From: AV40 sp038230255
GTDB lineage: Bacteria > Verrucomicrobiota > Verrucomicrobiia > Chthoniobacterales > UBA10450
Length of the DNA: 64,000 nt
Assembly (NCBI GenBank): GCA_038230255.1
Contig: JBBRNP010000002.1
Location: forward strand, 310,001-374,000
Direction: 5' to 3'
The notes under the pieces are model-generated. The model was given only the letters and a program-made list of their open reading frames with translations. It ran no database searches and was not told the DNA's origin. Of the stretch, positions 1 to 9,492 are shown piece by piece. Each line of letters starts with the position of its first letter. Within the stretch, counting starts at the first letter, position 1. A program made the position numbers and the translations under genes.

Positions 1-368
1 TTGGCCAACGCCAATACCCGTTCCCATCTACCTGGAATCAATTCGAGTGCGCGCGCTTCGTCACGTGCGACTCGCAGATTCGCCTGGGCTTCGGGATGAT
101 GCGGCTCGAGCGCAAGCGCGCGCTCGTAATTGAGAACGGCATGGCCGAAATTATTTTTCCGGAAATAAGCATTACCCAAATTGTAAAAAACATTGGGAGT
201 GTCCTCTCCGGAACGCACCAGCTCTTCATAGTCAGCAATTGCCGCTTTGAAATCGCCGGCGGCATATTCCTGATTGGCTTTGGCAAATTGTGCGGCGGGC
301 TGCGCCATCAAAAATGGCGCGCTAAATAAACTGAGAGCAATGCAAGTGAGAGCTATTCGAGTTTTCAT
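1..368 (-). CDS. BatE-like TPR protein, 3' end beyond window
   Basis: Minus-strand reading frame that starts with ATG at 368 and runs off the left edge, so the C-terminus is missing. The first about 22 residues look like a signal peptide (basic start, then hydrophobic stretch ending in AQP). They are followed by TPR-type helices with the typical YYNLGNAY-like and ALALEPHHPEA patterns. The ATG overlaps the batD stop as ATGA (365-368), so it is the seventh gene of the MoxR/BAT operon. By position and domain it matches BatE, a periplasmic TPR protein of the aerotolerance (Bat) system, whose exact role is unsettled. Assignment to BatE rests on context as much as sequence. Confidence 0.75.
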   Translation of the reverse strand, partial: MKTRIALTCIALSLFSAPFLMAQPAAQFAKANQEYAAGDFKAAIADYEELVRSGEDTPNVFYNLGNAYFRKNNFGHAVLNYERALALEPHHPEAQANLRVARDEARALELIPGRWERVLALA

Positions 369-2239
369 GCGCGCAGACTTTCCAGCAATCTCAGGAGTTC
401 TTCTCGTTCGTTGATCGAGATCTTACCGGCTCCGTTCCCACTTCCGCTGAACCGCAATTCGTCACTGCGCTCGAATAGTGTGCGGAGCTGTGCTTGCTCG
501 TGTTCACCCAAATCAAAAGCTCGCGCTGCGGTATCAGCGTCCACCGCGTTCGGGTTCATGTTTTTGGCGAGGGCCGTTTTTACGCGCACGACCTGCGACG
601 CATTTGAAAAGTATTCCTGTGGCGATAACTCGCTTCGCCGCAACTTCCGCAGGAGCTTAGCAGATTCCTGCTGCAACTCTGCCATCCGCCGGGCGTCGCG
701 ATTGTCGATCTTCGCTTGCCGAATTGTCCAGCCGATGAATCCCAACAACAGAACGAACGGCGCTAATTGCGCGATCCAGAAAATCGGTCGCGCATAAATT
801 GGGGTAAAGGATCGGACGCGCCCGAGATCCGTCATCTGATACAAAATGTCCTGCGGCTTGGCTGTTGGCGCAGGCGTCACAGCCACCGTTGCTGTTGGGG
901 TCGCAGCTGTTGCTCCGGCGGCTGGAGCTGTTGCAGCGCTTGCGGCCGGCGCGGCTCCGCCTTCGACCTGGATCGGGACCGGATTGCTCCGCAAGGTGAC
1001 GTAATTCTCTTTCACTGGGTCGAAGTAGGCGAAAACCAGCGGCGGCACGGCCGGTTTCTTTTCGTTAGGCGCGATCACCATCTCGAAAGTTTTCTCGCCA
1101 CTGATGCCGACGTCATCGTCCTGTTTAAATTTCGAGGAGGGCGGATACTTGTGCCAGCCCCGTTCGTCCTCGAGTACGGGCCCATTCATCCGATCAAAAT
1201 TTCCTCGACCGGTGATCGTCGATGTCGCTGTGATCGGATCGCCCACTTGCACAGTCTTCGGTTTTGCGTCCGCCGTCATGGTGAAATTGCCAATGGCGCC
1301 GGAAAAATTGGGCGGTGCATTCGGGGGAAGCGGCTTCACGTTGAGCGTGACCGGTTCGCTTCGAATCGGCAATTCGGTTCGCTCGCCCATGCTTCCAAAC
1401 GGGTCGCTGAAGAACGGATCGGAGAACGGGTCATCTAAATTAAACAGATCGAACGGCGATCGTGGACGCGTTGTTCGCGGGGCGCTCGGTCGTCGCGGCA
1501 GAACTACAGCGGCCTTGGCGGTGACCGGTCCGACTTCAAATTTTCCAGGCCGCGCGGCCGCGATCGCGGTCTTGAACGTGTAAACTTGATAAGTTCTGCC
1601 GCCGATTGTTTCCAAGTTTTCGCGCGGTTGCTGCAGCTTTTGGGTGGTAAAACCCTGACCGGAAAGTTCGGGTCCCTCGTGGAGCCGGCCACGTGCGCGG
1701 CTATCGAATCCCAATCGAATTACGGCCGGTACCATCTCGCCGACATAGGCATCCTTTTTTGCAACAACCAACTCCGCGAAAGCCAGCTTGCTCCCAACCG
1801 TGCTTTGTCCGCTTTGAGGCGCGCCGGCCGAGCTGCCGGACCTATTGGATCCCTGCGCTACATTCAACACCAGTTCGGGCGTGCGCAGCGAATCGTTTCC
1901 GACCCGGACCGTCTGAGGCGGAATTTTAAACTGCCCGGCCTTCAAGGGCAGAATTGTGTAATTGTAGGTTACGCTGCTGTTGACGTCGAAATTGTGCATC
2001 TCGAATTGCCGCGACGTTCCGGTCTGATGAATTTCCAGGCCGTCGACCGAGATCGTGTCAGGAGCATTCGCGCTATTTGCGCCGTTCACTTTGATCTCCA
2101 ATTGCACCATCTGTCCGACCCCCGGCTGCGAGTCGCTTAACACGGCGGTAACGCTCGGAGCGGCCGCAAAACTGGATTGCATCGCCGCGACCGCGATTGG
2201 TGCCAAAAATAGAATTCGTCGGAACATCGACATCTTCAT
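365..2239 (-). CDS. batD: BatD-like membrane-anchored protein
   Basis: About 624 residues. An N-terminal signal peptide (about residues 1-25, ending SFA-AAPS) leads a long extracytoplasmic beta-rich BatD region. An Ala/Pro/Thr-rich linker follows at roughly 425-460, then one membrane segment near 485-506 and a charged cytoplasmic tail. ATG at 2239 is preferred over an in-frame TTG one codon upstream. The gene lies 28 bases after the BatB/C fusion and overlaps the next TPR gene by ATGA. BatD proteins are proposed to work with the von Willebrand proteins BatA/B at the inner membrane in oxidative or envelope stress. The family is poorly understood biochemically. Confidence 0.85.
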   Translation of the reverse strand: MKMSMFRRILFLAPIAVAAMQSSFAAAPSVTAVLSDSQPGVGQMVQLEIKVNGANSANAPDTISVDGLEIHQTGTSRQFEMHNFDVNSSVTYNYTILPLKAGQFKIPPQTVRVGNDSLRTPELVLNVAQGSNRSGSSAGAPQSGQSTVGSKLAFAELVVAKKDAYVGEMVPAVIRLGFDSRARGRLHEGPELSGQGFTTQKLQQPRENLETIGGRTYQVYTFKTAIAAARPGKFEVGPVTAKAAVVLPRRPSAPRTTRPRSPFDLFNLDDPFSDPFFSDPFGSMGERTELPIRSEPVTLNVKPLPPNAPPNFSGAIGNFTMTADAKPKTVQVGDPITATSTITGRGNFDRMNGPVLEDERGWHKYPPSSKFKQDDDVGISGEKTFEMVIAPNEKKPAVPPLVFAYFDPVKENYVTLRSNPVPIQVEGGAAPAASAATAPAAGATAATPTATVAVTPAPTAKPQDILYQMTDLGRVRSFTPIYARPIFWIAQLAPFVLLLGFIGWTIRQAKIDNRDARRMAELQQESAKLLRKLRRSELSPQEYFSNASQVVRVKTALAKNMNPNAVDADTAARAFDLGEHEQAQLRTLFERSDELRFSGSGNGAGKISINEREELLRLLESLRA

Positions 2240-2267
2240 CAACTATCAACCATCAACCTGCTGAGGG

Positions 2268-4544
2268 TCACCAGTCATTATAGACACGGCGTCGGACCTT
2301 GCGTTCATCAAGTTGAACTCGTTGTTCTTCGTCCTTCATCGACTTCAAGAGAAGCTCGGCCTGTTTCTCACTCATCTGTCCCTCTTTTTCCGCCTCCGCT
2401 TCGGCTAGTTGGGCAGCATTCTGCGGATTCTGCGGCGGTTGGTCGCCATTGGCTCCTTTGATTTCGCCGGCCAATTTTTTTTGCGGTGAAGACGTCGGCG
2501 TTGCTGACGGGGTCGCGTTTTCTCCCTCGTCTTCGCCTTCACCGGGAGAGGGCGATGGCATTTGTTCGTCGCCTTGACCCGGACTTGGCGACTCTTCCGG
2601 CTCTTCCTGGTCCCGTCCCGATTGTCGATCTTGTTTGCCAGCGGACGGACTCGGCGTGGCCTGCGTATTTTTGTTTTCCCCTTTTCCGGGTGAAGATGCG
2701 GGCGAAGGCGAAGATTGGTTCCCTGGCTGTTGGTCTTTGCCTTTTCCCGGTGATGGGGACGGAGTTTCACCTGCCTGAGGTTGCTGATTCTTTTGCGGCT
2801 CGTTTTTTGCCTGAGCCTGACTCGATTTGTCCTGCGAATTTTGATTCTGGCTGTTCCCGGACCGGTTTTGCGATTGTGCCTGCTGATTCTGCTGCTGTTG
2901 TTGTTGCTGGTCTTGCTTTTGATCCTTGCCGGAGCTGCTCTGCGATTGAGATTGTTGTTGCTGTTGATCTTGGTTTTGCTCGCCGCCGTTTTGTTGCTGG
3001 TTCTTGTCTTTTTTGTTTTGCTGTTGCGGGGGCGGCGTGGGTTTTTGTTTCGGATGCTGTTTCAACCGCTCGATCTTCTTTTTGACCTCTTCCAGATTCG
3101 CTTTGGCTGCTTCATTTTTCGGATTCAGCTGCAAAGTCGATTCGTAATGCGACGCCGCGTCGGTCAGGTCTTTGAGCGTGGTCTCGGTCGTTTGGTCCAT
3201 GTCGGCGCGGTCTTCGAGAGTCCGGCCGAGATTGAAGTGGCTGTTCTCCTGAAGTCTCTTGTCGGGTGAGAGCAAGGCGTTACTGAACGATTGGAGCGCC
3301 TTGGTGTAATCGCCCATTTTGAAAGCGGCGGCGCCGGCATCGAATTCGATTTTCTCTGTTTGCGATGAATCCGGATGCGATTGCAGATCTTCCTGAAAGC
3401 TTTTGTAGGCGTCGTTGTATTTTCCTTCGCGATAAAGGTTCAACCCGGTCGCAGTTGCAAACGCAGGCCTTGCGAAAATCAGAAGTAGCGCCGTAGCCGG
3501 GACTGCGATCTTTGACCATTGTGGCACCCGAGCGCGATCGCGGACTCGTTTGCGTTCGCCGATCAAGATCGACATCGTCAGCGCAAGCATGGCTGCGCCC
3601 AGCGCCCACTCATAGCGTTCAATCGGCCGCCGCCCCAACCGCGCATCGATTTCGGCAGCTTTCATGTTAGCCAATCCTTGCGAGTAAAGTTGGGACATCG
3701 TGCGCGGCCCGTCGTCGAGGTGAAGATAAAATCCGCCAGTAGCTTGAGCGATCTCGCGCAGCCGTTTTTCGTCGAGCTTCGATTTTACAACTTGTCCGGC
3801 GGAATCTTTTACGAACGCTGTTCCGCCGTCATCGCTGTTAAGCGGAATGAGCGAGCCTTGCGGTGTGCCGACTCCAATCGTGAAAATTCGCACGCCGGCA
3901 TCGGCTGCGGTTTTCGCCATTTTCGCGGCGTCGCCACTCAACTCTTCGCCGTCCGTGAAAATGATCAGCGCGCGATTCCCCGCGGCACTTTTTCCAAAGG
4001 TGTTCAGAGCGAGGGTAATCGCTTCTGAGATATTTGTCCCGCCTTCGGGAATCGTCTTCGTATCCAGATCGTTAATCGATTCGACCGCTGCTTCGTAATC
4101 AATCGTCAACGGCGCCTGCAAAAATGCGCGTCCCGCAAAGGCGATCAACCCAACGCGATCGCCTTGGAGCTGGTTAACGAGATCTTGGGCCGCGAGTTTG
4201 ACGCGTTCGAGCCGATTCGGCTGCACATCGTTTGAAAGCATGCTGCGCGAAGTGTCCACCGCGAAAAGGAGGTCGAGTCCTTTGCGTTTAACGTCTTCAT
4301 AAATGTAGCCCCATTGCGGGCGAGCAAGACTGACGATCGCGAACGCAAGTCCGAGCATTAGCAACGCAAATCGGAAAACCCGCCTCCCGCGATTTACAGT
4401 CGCGGCGAGTTGCGGAAGCAATCGCGTCGAAACGAATTCGCGAAGTCTCGCAATTCCTCGCTGTTCCGCGCGCGCAAACAACAATGCGAGGACTGGAATT
4501 ACAACCAGTGCCCAAAACCAGATTGGTGCGCCAAAGCTGATCAT
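2268..4544 (-). CDS. BatB-BatC fusion: von Willebrand A plus TPR with long low-complexity tail
   Basis: About 758 residues. Order seen: two N-terminal membrane segments, a VWA domain with an intact MIDAS DxSxS (DTSRS), a further membrane segment, then TPR repeats at roughly 390-500. A strongly biased Gln/Asn/Lys tail becomes Pro/Ser/Glu-rich at about 510-700, and the end is short and charged. In many bacteria BatB (VWA) and BatC (TPR) are separate genes; here they are one protein. ATG at 4544 overlaps the batA stop as ATGA (4541-4544), so a longer in-frame start upstream was rejected. Likely an inner-membrane metal-binding complex partner of BatA and MoxR. The low-complexity tail is probably disordered. 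Confidence 0.88.
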   Translation of the reverse strand: MISFGAPIWFWALVVIPVLALLFARAEQRGIARLREFVSTRLLPQLAATVNRGRRVFRFALLMLGLAFAIVSLARPQWGYIYEDVKRKGLDLLFAVDTSRSMLSNDVQPNRLERVKLAAQDLVNQLQGDRVGLIAFAGRAFLQAPLTIDYEAAVESINDLDTKTIPEGGTNISEAITLALNTFGKSAAGNRALIIFTDGEELSGDAAKMAKTAADAGVRIFTIGVGTPQGSLIPLNSDDGGTAFVKDSAGQVVKSKLDEKRLREIAQATGGFYLHLDDGPRTMSQLYSQGLANMKAAEIDARLGRRPIERYEWALGAAMLALTMSILIGERKRVRDRARVPQWSKIAVPATALLLIFARPAFATATGLNLYREGKYNDAYKSFQEDLQSHPDSSQTEKIEFDAGAAAFKMGDYTKALQSFSNALLSPDKRLQENSHFNLGRTLEDRADMDQTTETTLKDLTDAASHYESTLQLNPKNEAAKANLEEVKKKIERLKQHPKQKPTPPPQQQNKKDKNQQQNGGEQNQDQQQQQSQSQSSSGKDQKQDQQQQQQQNQQAQSQNRSGNSQNQNSQDKSSQAQAKNEPQKNQQPQAGETPSPSPGKGKDQQPGNQSSPSPASSPGKGENKNTQATPSPSAGKQDRQSGRDQEEPEESPSPGQGDEQMPSPSPGEGEDEGENATPSATPTSSPQKKLAGEIKGANGDQPPQNPQNAAQLAEAEAEKEGQMSEKQAELLLKSMKDEEQRVQLDERKVRRRVYNDW

Positions 4545-5593
4545 GGCAATTTCTTCCAAATGGTTTGGGACAACAGGAGCTGCGCCACCAGCAGACCGCA
4601 GCCGCTCATGATGCAAAGCGGAAACAGGTCGCGGTATTCCTGATATTTCTTCACGGCCACGGTCGATTTTTCCAACCTGTCGATGTCGCTGTAAATCTGC
4701 TCGAGCGATTTGGTGTCAGTTGCCCGGAAGAATTGGCCATCGGCGATTTGCGCGACTTGTCTCAAGCCGGTTTCGTTAAATTCGACGCGTTGATCTTGAT
4801 AAACCAGATTGCCAAGCATGTCGGTCATCGGCCCGCGTTGAGTAAAAATCGGCGCGGGCGCGATTCCGGTAATGCCTGCGCCGATCGCGTAGAAGTGGAC
4901 CTTCAATGCTTTCACCGCCTCGGCGGCGGTGTTTGGTGAAATTTTCCCGGCGTTATTCTCGCCATCAGTCAGCAGAACGATCACTCGACTCTTTGACTTC
5001 TTGTCGTTCAGCCGATTTGCCGCCGACGCCATCGCCGATCCGATCGCGGTCCCGTCTTCCACGAGACCGATGCGAACACGTTCGAGATTTTGCAGAAGCC
5101 AGTCGTGATCCAACGTCATCGGACTAACGACATAAGGCCGCCCGGCGAAAGCGATGATACCGATGCGATCGTTGGGGCGGCCTTCGATGAACTTGCGCGT
5201 GACCTCGCGAATTGCGTCCAGCCGGGTGGCACGGTCTCCGCCAATCGTGAAATCTTTGGTCAGCATCGACCCCGAGACATCGAGCACGAGCATGATGTCG
5301 ATCCCGCTCGCTTCGACCTGCGTCAGGCTCTTGCCAAGTTGCGGCCGCGCGAGCGCGATGATGAAGATTGCTAGTGTCACAAAAATCATCGCCCGCAGAA
5401 GTCTTCCAACACGCGCGGCGCTTTGTTTGCCGATTGCGCGAAGGGTTGATGTCGATGAAAACGTCAGCGCCGCTGCCGGTCCGCGTTTGCCCCGCAAGTA
5501 AGCGAGAAGCGGAATTGCCAGGAGAAGTAAAAGCAACCACGGACGCGCGAAGGTCAGCGCGGTATTTTCCGGCCACCAATCAAGCAAGCGCAA
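4541..5593 (-). CDS. batA: BatA-like von Willebrand A membrane protein
   Basis: About 350 residues with two N-terminal membrane segments, a VWA domain carrying the MIDAS motif DVSGS and the conserved LLTDGENNAG strand, and a C-terminal membrane helix. The start is TTG at 5593, supported by a good Shine-Dalgarno (AAAGGAG) a few bases upstream. It overlaps the upstream DUF4381 gene by 14 bases, and the stop overlaps the next VWA gene by 4. Such overlap implies translational coupling. Together with MoxR and DUF58 it belongs to the common MoxR-AAA/VWA modules thought to assemble or metallate envelope complexes. Confidence 0.9.
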   Translation of the reverse strand: MRLLDWWPENTALTFARPWLLLLLLAIPLLAYLRGKRGPAAALTFSSTSTLRAIGKQSAARVGRLLRAMIFVTLAIFIIALARPQLGKSLTQVEASGIDIMLVLDVSGSMLTKDFTIGGDRATRLDAIREVTRKFIEGRPNDRIGIIAFAGRPYVVSPMTLDHDWLLQNLERVRIGLVEDGTAIGSAMASAANRLNDKKSKSRVIVLLTDGENNAGKISPNTAAEAVKALKVHFYAIGAGITGIAPAPIFTQRGPMTDMLGNLVYQDQRVEFNETGLRQVAQIADGQFFRATDTKSLEQIYSDIDRLEKSTVAVKKYQEYRDLFPLCIMSGCGLLVAQLLLSQTIWKKLP

Positions 5594-6086
5594 GTTGCTC
5601 TCCTTTCACAAAACGCGTGGCCTCTTCGAGCAGGAGCCGGCTGTCCGCCGGCGTCGCTTCGTAGCGGGCAAACTTAATCAAGTCGCACCGATTCAAGAAA
5701 TCTTCGAGCAGCGATTTTTCGTTTTCGGAAAACGGTGACGACTTCGCGAGTGCGGTGAGAAATTCTACCGATGTCTGCCGCGTCACCGGTAGCGCGTACT
5801 GATTGGTGACGTAGCGGCGCAGAATGTCGGAGACCCGAATACTAAATAGATAGGGATTCGTTGTTTCGGTTTCGCCTGCGATCAGGTCGAGCTCTTCGAG
5901 CGCAATCTCTCGCGGCAATTTCGGCGGTTGGTAGGACTCACGCTTTCGCTTGAAGAACCAAACGATCAAACCGACAAGGCACAATCCAACAAAACTGCCC
6001 AGAAAAATGGCCCAGGTCGGAACGAATGAGTAATCAACCGGTGGTGCAATTTCATGAAACTGTTGTTGAGCGAGAAAGATCGGCAT
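5580..6086 (-). CDS. DUF4381-like single-pass membrane protein
   Basis: About 168 residues. One membrane helix near residues 24-45 is followed by a KRKRE basic stop-transfer and a soluble helical domain. It sits between DUF58 and batA, the usual place of DUF4381 proteins in MoxR/BAT operons. ATG at 6086 lies 6 bases after the DUF58 stop. Function is unknown; by context it is an accessory of the VWA membrane complex. Family assignment is from architecture and neighbourhood. Confidence 0.75.
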   Translation of the reverse strand: MPIFLAQQQFHEIAPPVDYSFVPTWAIFLGSFVGLCLVGLIVWFFKRKRESYQPPKLPREIALEELDLIAGETETTNPYLFSIRVSDILRRYVTNQYALPVTRQTSVEFLTALAKSSPFSENEKSLLEDFLNRCDLIKFARYEATPADSRLLLEEATRFVKGEQLALA

Positions 6087-6092
6087 CGTGGG

Positions 6093-6992
6093 TCATCGGG
6101 TGGCGACGCGGCGTTCGCGTTGCTTAAAAAACGAACGCAGCGCCGGCAAATAGTCTTTGCTCGTGCGCAACGTGATCGCGTCAATGTTGTTTCGGCGAAG
6201 CGTGCGCGTGAGCTGATTTGCTTTTTCATCCGCCAAATCGCTGAATCGCGCACGCGTGCCCCGATCAGCGGTGTTGAGTTCAATCTGTTCGCCAGTCTCA
6301 GCGTCTTCGAGGGTAATGATTCCGACATTTGGCAGCACCTGCTCGCGCTCGTCCTGGATGTGAAGCGCAATCAGATCATGCCGGCGACCGCTAACTGCGA
6401 GCGGGTGCGAGAAATCGGGCGCTTGAAAATCGGAAATGAAAAACACAACGGCCCGCCGCGTTACGATCTTGTTTAGGTAATCGAGCGCCAGGGCAACATC
6501 AGTCCCGCGACCGACGGGCTCGAAAAACAAAACCTCGCGGATAAGTCGAAGCGTGTGCGAGCGGCCTTTCTTCGGCGGAATAAAAAGCTCCACTCGATCG
6601 GTAAAAAGGATCAGCCCGACCTTGTCGTTATTCCGGATCGCGCTGAAGGCGAGGAGACACGCTACTTCCGCCGCCAGTTCACGTTTCGATTGCATCGTGC
6701 TTCCAAAATTTCCCGACGCGCTAACATCGACAATCAACATCACCGTCAGTTCGCGTTCTTCGGTGAATTTCTTTACGAAAGCGGTTCCGAGTCGCGCGGT
6801 CACGTTCCAATCGATCGCGCGAATTTCGTCGCCCGGTTGGTATTCGCGCACGTCTTCAAAGTTCATCCCGCGACCTTTGAAGACGCTGTGGTAATCGCCG
6901 GCGAAAACCGTCTCGACCAGGCCCTTGGTTTTAATTTCGAGCGTGCGGATCTTCTTGAGAATCTCCGCAGTTCTTTCCTGCAAACCGTTCAT
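6093..6992 (-). CDS. DUF58 domain protein
   Basis: About 299 residues, soluble, without signal or membrane helices. The DUF58 signature is clear near residues 50-68 (EYQPGDEIRAIDWNVTAR), followed by a VWA-like core containing VDVSASG and a LILFTDRVE strand. It starts 8 bases downstream of the moxR stop, and the DUF4381 gene starts 6 bases after its stop, so all are one transcript. DUF58 proteins are routine partners of MoxR ATPases and are thought to be cytoplasmic adaptors for the VWA proteins. Confidence 0.93.
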   Translation of the reverse strand: MNGLQERTAEILKKIRTLEIKTKGLVETVFAGDYHSVFKGRGMNFEDVREYQPGDEIRAIDWNVTARLGTAFVKKFTEERELTVMLIVDVSASGNFGSTMQSKRELAAEVACLLAFSAIRNNDKVGLILFTDRVELFIPPKKGRSHTLRLIREVLFFEPVGRGTDVALALDYLNKIVTRRAVVFFISDFQAPDFSHPLAVSGRRHDLIALHIQDEREQVLPNVGIITLEDAETGEQIELNTADRGTRARFSDLADEKANQLTRTLRRNNIDAITLRTSKDYLPALRSFFKQRERRVATR

Positions 6993-7000
6993 TGGGGGCT

Positions 7001-7987
7001 TCAGGGAACCGGAAGGCCGGCAAAAATCCTTTCGATGATCGTTTCGCTCGTGACGGCTTCAGCTTCGGCCTCGTAACTGACAATGATGCGGTGCCGCAAG
7101 ACGTCCGCTCCGATGCTCTTCACATCTTGCGGAGTGACGTAACCACGCCCGTTCAAGAACGCGTGGGCGCGCGCGCCGAGCGCGAGATAAATCGTGGCCC
7201 GCGGCGATGCGCCGTAACGAATCAATCCTTCGAGATGCAAATTGTAGGAAGCCGGCTCACGCGTGGCCCAGACAACATCGACAATGTAATCTTTAACGCG
7301 GTCGTCGATGTAGATTTGGTTCACCACGTCGCGCGCGGCGATGACTTGTTTCGGGTCGACGACTGCATTGACGCGCAAATCGGGCGTCGATGTCGCCATT
7401 AAATCCAGAATCGTGCGCTCCTCGGATTTTGCCGGGTAACCGATATTCAATTTGAACATGAATCGATCGAGCTGCGCCTCAGGCAATTGATAGGTTCCTT
7501 CCTGCTCGATCGGATTTTGCGTAGCCAAAACGAGGAATGGATCGGAGAGGGGGTAGGTTTGTTCGCCGATTGTGACCTGGCGTTCCTGCATCGCCTCAAG
7601 CAGCGCGCTCTGCACTTTCGCCGGCGCACGGTTGATTTCGTCGGCCAGAATTAGATTCGAAAAAATTGGGCCGAGTTTGGTCGTGAATTCGCCGGTGCGT
7701 GGGTTGTAAATCAATGTGCCGATCAAATCCGCCGGCAAAAGATCGGGCGTGAATTGTAATCGTTGGAAACCGGTCTGGATCGCCGCCGCCATCGTCTTGA
7801 CGGTGAGCGTCTTGGCCAAACCCGGCACGCCCTCGAGCAAAATGTGGCCGTTGGCGAGCAGGCCGAGCAGCAAGCGGTCGACCAGATATTTTTGGCCGAC
7901 AACGACATGCGACACCTGCTCGCGCAAGAGCGGGATCCAGAGGCCCAGCTCCTGCACGTCACGGGTGATTTCCTGCGTCGATTTCAT
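7001..7987 (-). CDS. MoxR family AAA+ ATPase
   Basis: About 328 residues. Walker A is EGVPGLAKT, Walker B is LILADEINRAP, and sensor-type residues follow in ATQNPIEQEG, all typical of MoxR/RavA-like AAA ATPases. ATG at 7987 (MKSTQE) is chosen, because the 20 residues of the longer frame are not family-like. It is the first gene of the BAT module, 77 bases after der. MoxR proteins act as chaperone ATPases that remodel or load metal onto VWA-containing complexes. The partners are presumably the genes directly downstream. Confidence 0.95.
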   Translation of the reverse strand: MKSTQEITRDVQELGLWIPLLREQVSHVVVGQKYLVDRLLLGLLANGHILLEGVPGLAKTLTVKTMAAAIQTGFQRLQFTPDLLPADLIGTLIYNPRTGEFTTKLGPIFSNLILADEINRAPAKVQSALLEAMQERQVTIGEQTYPLSDPFLVLATQNPIEQEGTYQLPEAQLDRFMFKLNIGYPAKSEERTILDLMATSTPDLRVNAVVDPKQVIAARDVVNQIYIDDRVKDYIVDVVWATREPASYNLHLEGLIRYGASPRATIYLALGARAHAFLNGRGYVTPQDVKSIGADVLRHRIIVSYEAEAEAVTSETIIERIFAGLPVP

Positions 7988-8064
7988 GTGAACATTTTGA
8001 GACAAGTCTGAGGTCAACAATGTTCGATTAAACTGCGTCCTCGGCAAGCCGCCGAAGGTGGCAA

Positions 8065-9477
8065 TTATTTGCGGCGCGTCTCCGTCCGCGGGCGCAGCGT
8101 CAAAATAATCGGCAGGCCCGTATAAGGTTCGGCATCGCGGATGCGCGCTTCGAGGTAGCGCGAGTAGGATTGCGAGAGCAATCCCGGATCGTTGACAAAC
8201 AACACGATCTCCGGCCCTTGAAGGCGCCGATCTTTCGTTCCCGCCGCTTGCGCGGCATAAAACAACTTCAATCGTCGGCCTTTGACCATGGGCGGTGGAT
8301 TTGCGGCGAGTGCCGCGCGCATTAACCGATTCAAAACGCCAGTTCCAATGCGCTTGGCCGATGCGCGCTCAATTTTGCCAATCATTTCGAAAAGCCGCTC
8401 GACGTTCTCGCCTGTCCGCGCGGATGCAATTAGCACCGGTGTGTAGTTGAGAAAGAAAATTCTTTCGCGCGCGTCGTCGGCGAGTTCGCGGATCGTCTGC
8501 CGTTCGCCGCGTTTTGGTTTAACCAGGTCCCATTTGTTCAGAACAACCAACGCCGCTTTGCGCGCCTCTTGAATCAATCCGGCGATTCGCTTGTCCTGCG
8601 CGGTCACGCCGCTGGTAAGATCGACAATCAAAATGCAGAGATCGGCCCGACGAATACTTCGCTCAGCTCGCATGACACTGAAGACCTCGACTGAGCTGGA
8701 GTGTTTGCCGCGCCTCCGCATTCCAGCCGTGTCGATGAACAAGAACCGGCGGCCTTCGCGCTCTAAAGAAATGTCGACTGAATCACGCGTTGTTCCCGGC
8801 AATTCGCTCACGATCGCGCGCTCGCTCTGTACGATCGCATTGATCAGCGAAGATTTGCCGACGTTCGGCCGCCCGATGATGGCGATCTTGTTGTAGCCCA
8901 GAGCCTCCATCTCGGTTTTGTCTGCATCCGCGTCTGCGCTGTCGCGGTCATCGATCGCTGATACAGCGTCTGGGAGCAGTTGATCGATTTCGCCTAACAA
9001 ATCCGAAATGCCGCGATTATGCTCGGCGCTGATCGAAACGATTTTATCAAAGCCTAGCGAATCGAATTCCGCCGCTAGCGAATCGTGCTTGTCGTGATCG
9101 ATCTTGTTGACCACGAGAACGATCGGCTTTCGCGATCTTCGTAGCGTGCGTGCGACATCTTGGTCGATGGGCGATAGCCCATGTTTTCCATCGACCATAA
9201 ACAAGAGAAGATCGCTTGCGCGTAGCGCGTCGTCCGCTGTCCGCCGAACTTGGGCGACGAGATCCTTTTCGCCGGCGCCAAAAATACCGCCCGTGTCCCA
9301 AAGCGTGAACGGGTGTTCTCCGCGGTTGCAGATTGCCGAAATCCGGTCGCGGGTGATGCCGGGCTGATCGTGAACAATCGCGATCTTGCGACGAAGGAGT
9401 CGATTGAAGAGAGCTGACTTGCCGACATTCGGACGTCCGATGATTGCGACGCTCGGCAGTTTTGCCTTTTCGTTCAT
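8065..9477 (-). CDS. der: Ribosome biogenesis GTPase Der (EngA)
   Basis: About 470 residues with the hallmark two tandem GTPase domains: GRPNVGKS occurs at about 14-21 and again near 202. Each has its own switch (PGITRD, PGTTRD), DTGG/DTAG and NKxD motifs (NKID, NKWD). A KH-like C-terminal domain follows. Der binds the 50S subunit and is essential for its maturation. The length is normal. pgsA ends 15 bases upstream on the same strand. One copy of the dispersed 10-mer (8617-8626) encodes VDL here. Confidence 0.97.
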   Translation of the reverse strand: MNEKAKLPSVAIIGRPNVGKSALFNRLLRRKIAIVHDQPGITRDRISAICNRGEHPFTLWDTGGIFGAGEKDLVAQVRRTADDALRASDLLLFMVDGKHGLSPIDQDVARTLRRSRKPIVLVVNKIDHDKHDSLAAEFDSLGFDKIVSISAEHNRGISDLLGEIDQLLPDAVSAIDDRDSADADADKTEMEALGYNKIAIIGRPNVGKSSLINAIVQSERAIVSELPGTTRDSVDISLEREGRRFLFIDTAGMRRRGKHSSSVEVFSVMRAERSIRRADLCILIVDLTSGVTAQDKRIAGLIQEARKAALVVLNKWDLVKPKRGERQTIRELADDARERIFFLNYTPVLIASARTGENVERLFEMIGKIERASAKRIGTGVLNRLMRAALAANPPPMVKGRRLKLFYAAQAAGTKDRRLQGPEIVLFVNDPGLLSQSYSRYLEARIRDAEPYTGLPIILTLRPRTETRRK

Positions 9478-9492
9478 CGCGCCGCTTGAGAA

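Noticed and set aside
767..1438. 223-residue plus-strand frame with Cys-rich start
   Set aside because: Antisense shadow of batD; low-complexity Trp/Ser/Cys text from the Ala-rich linker.
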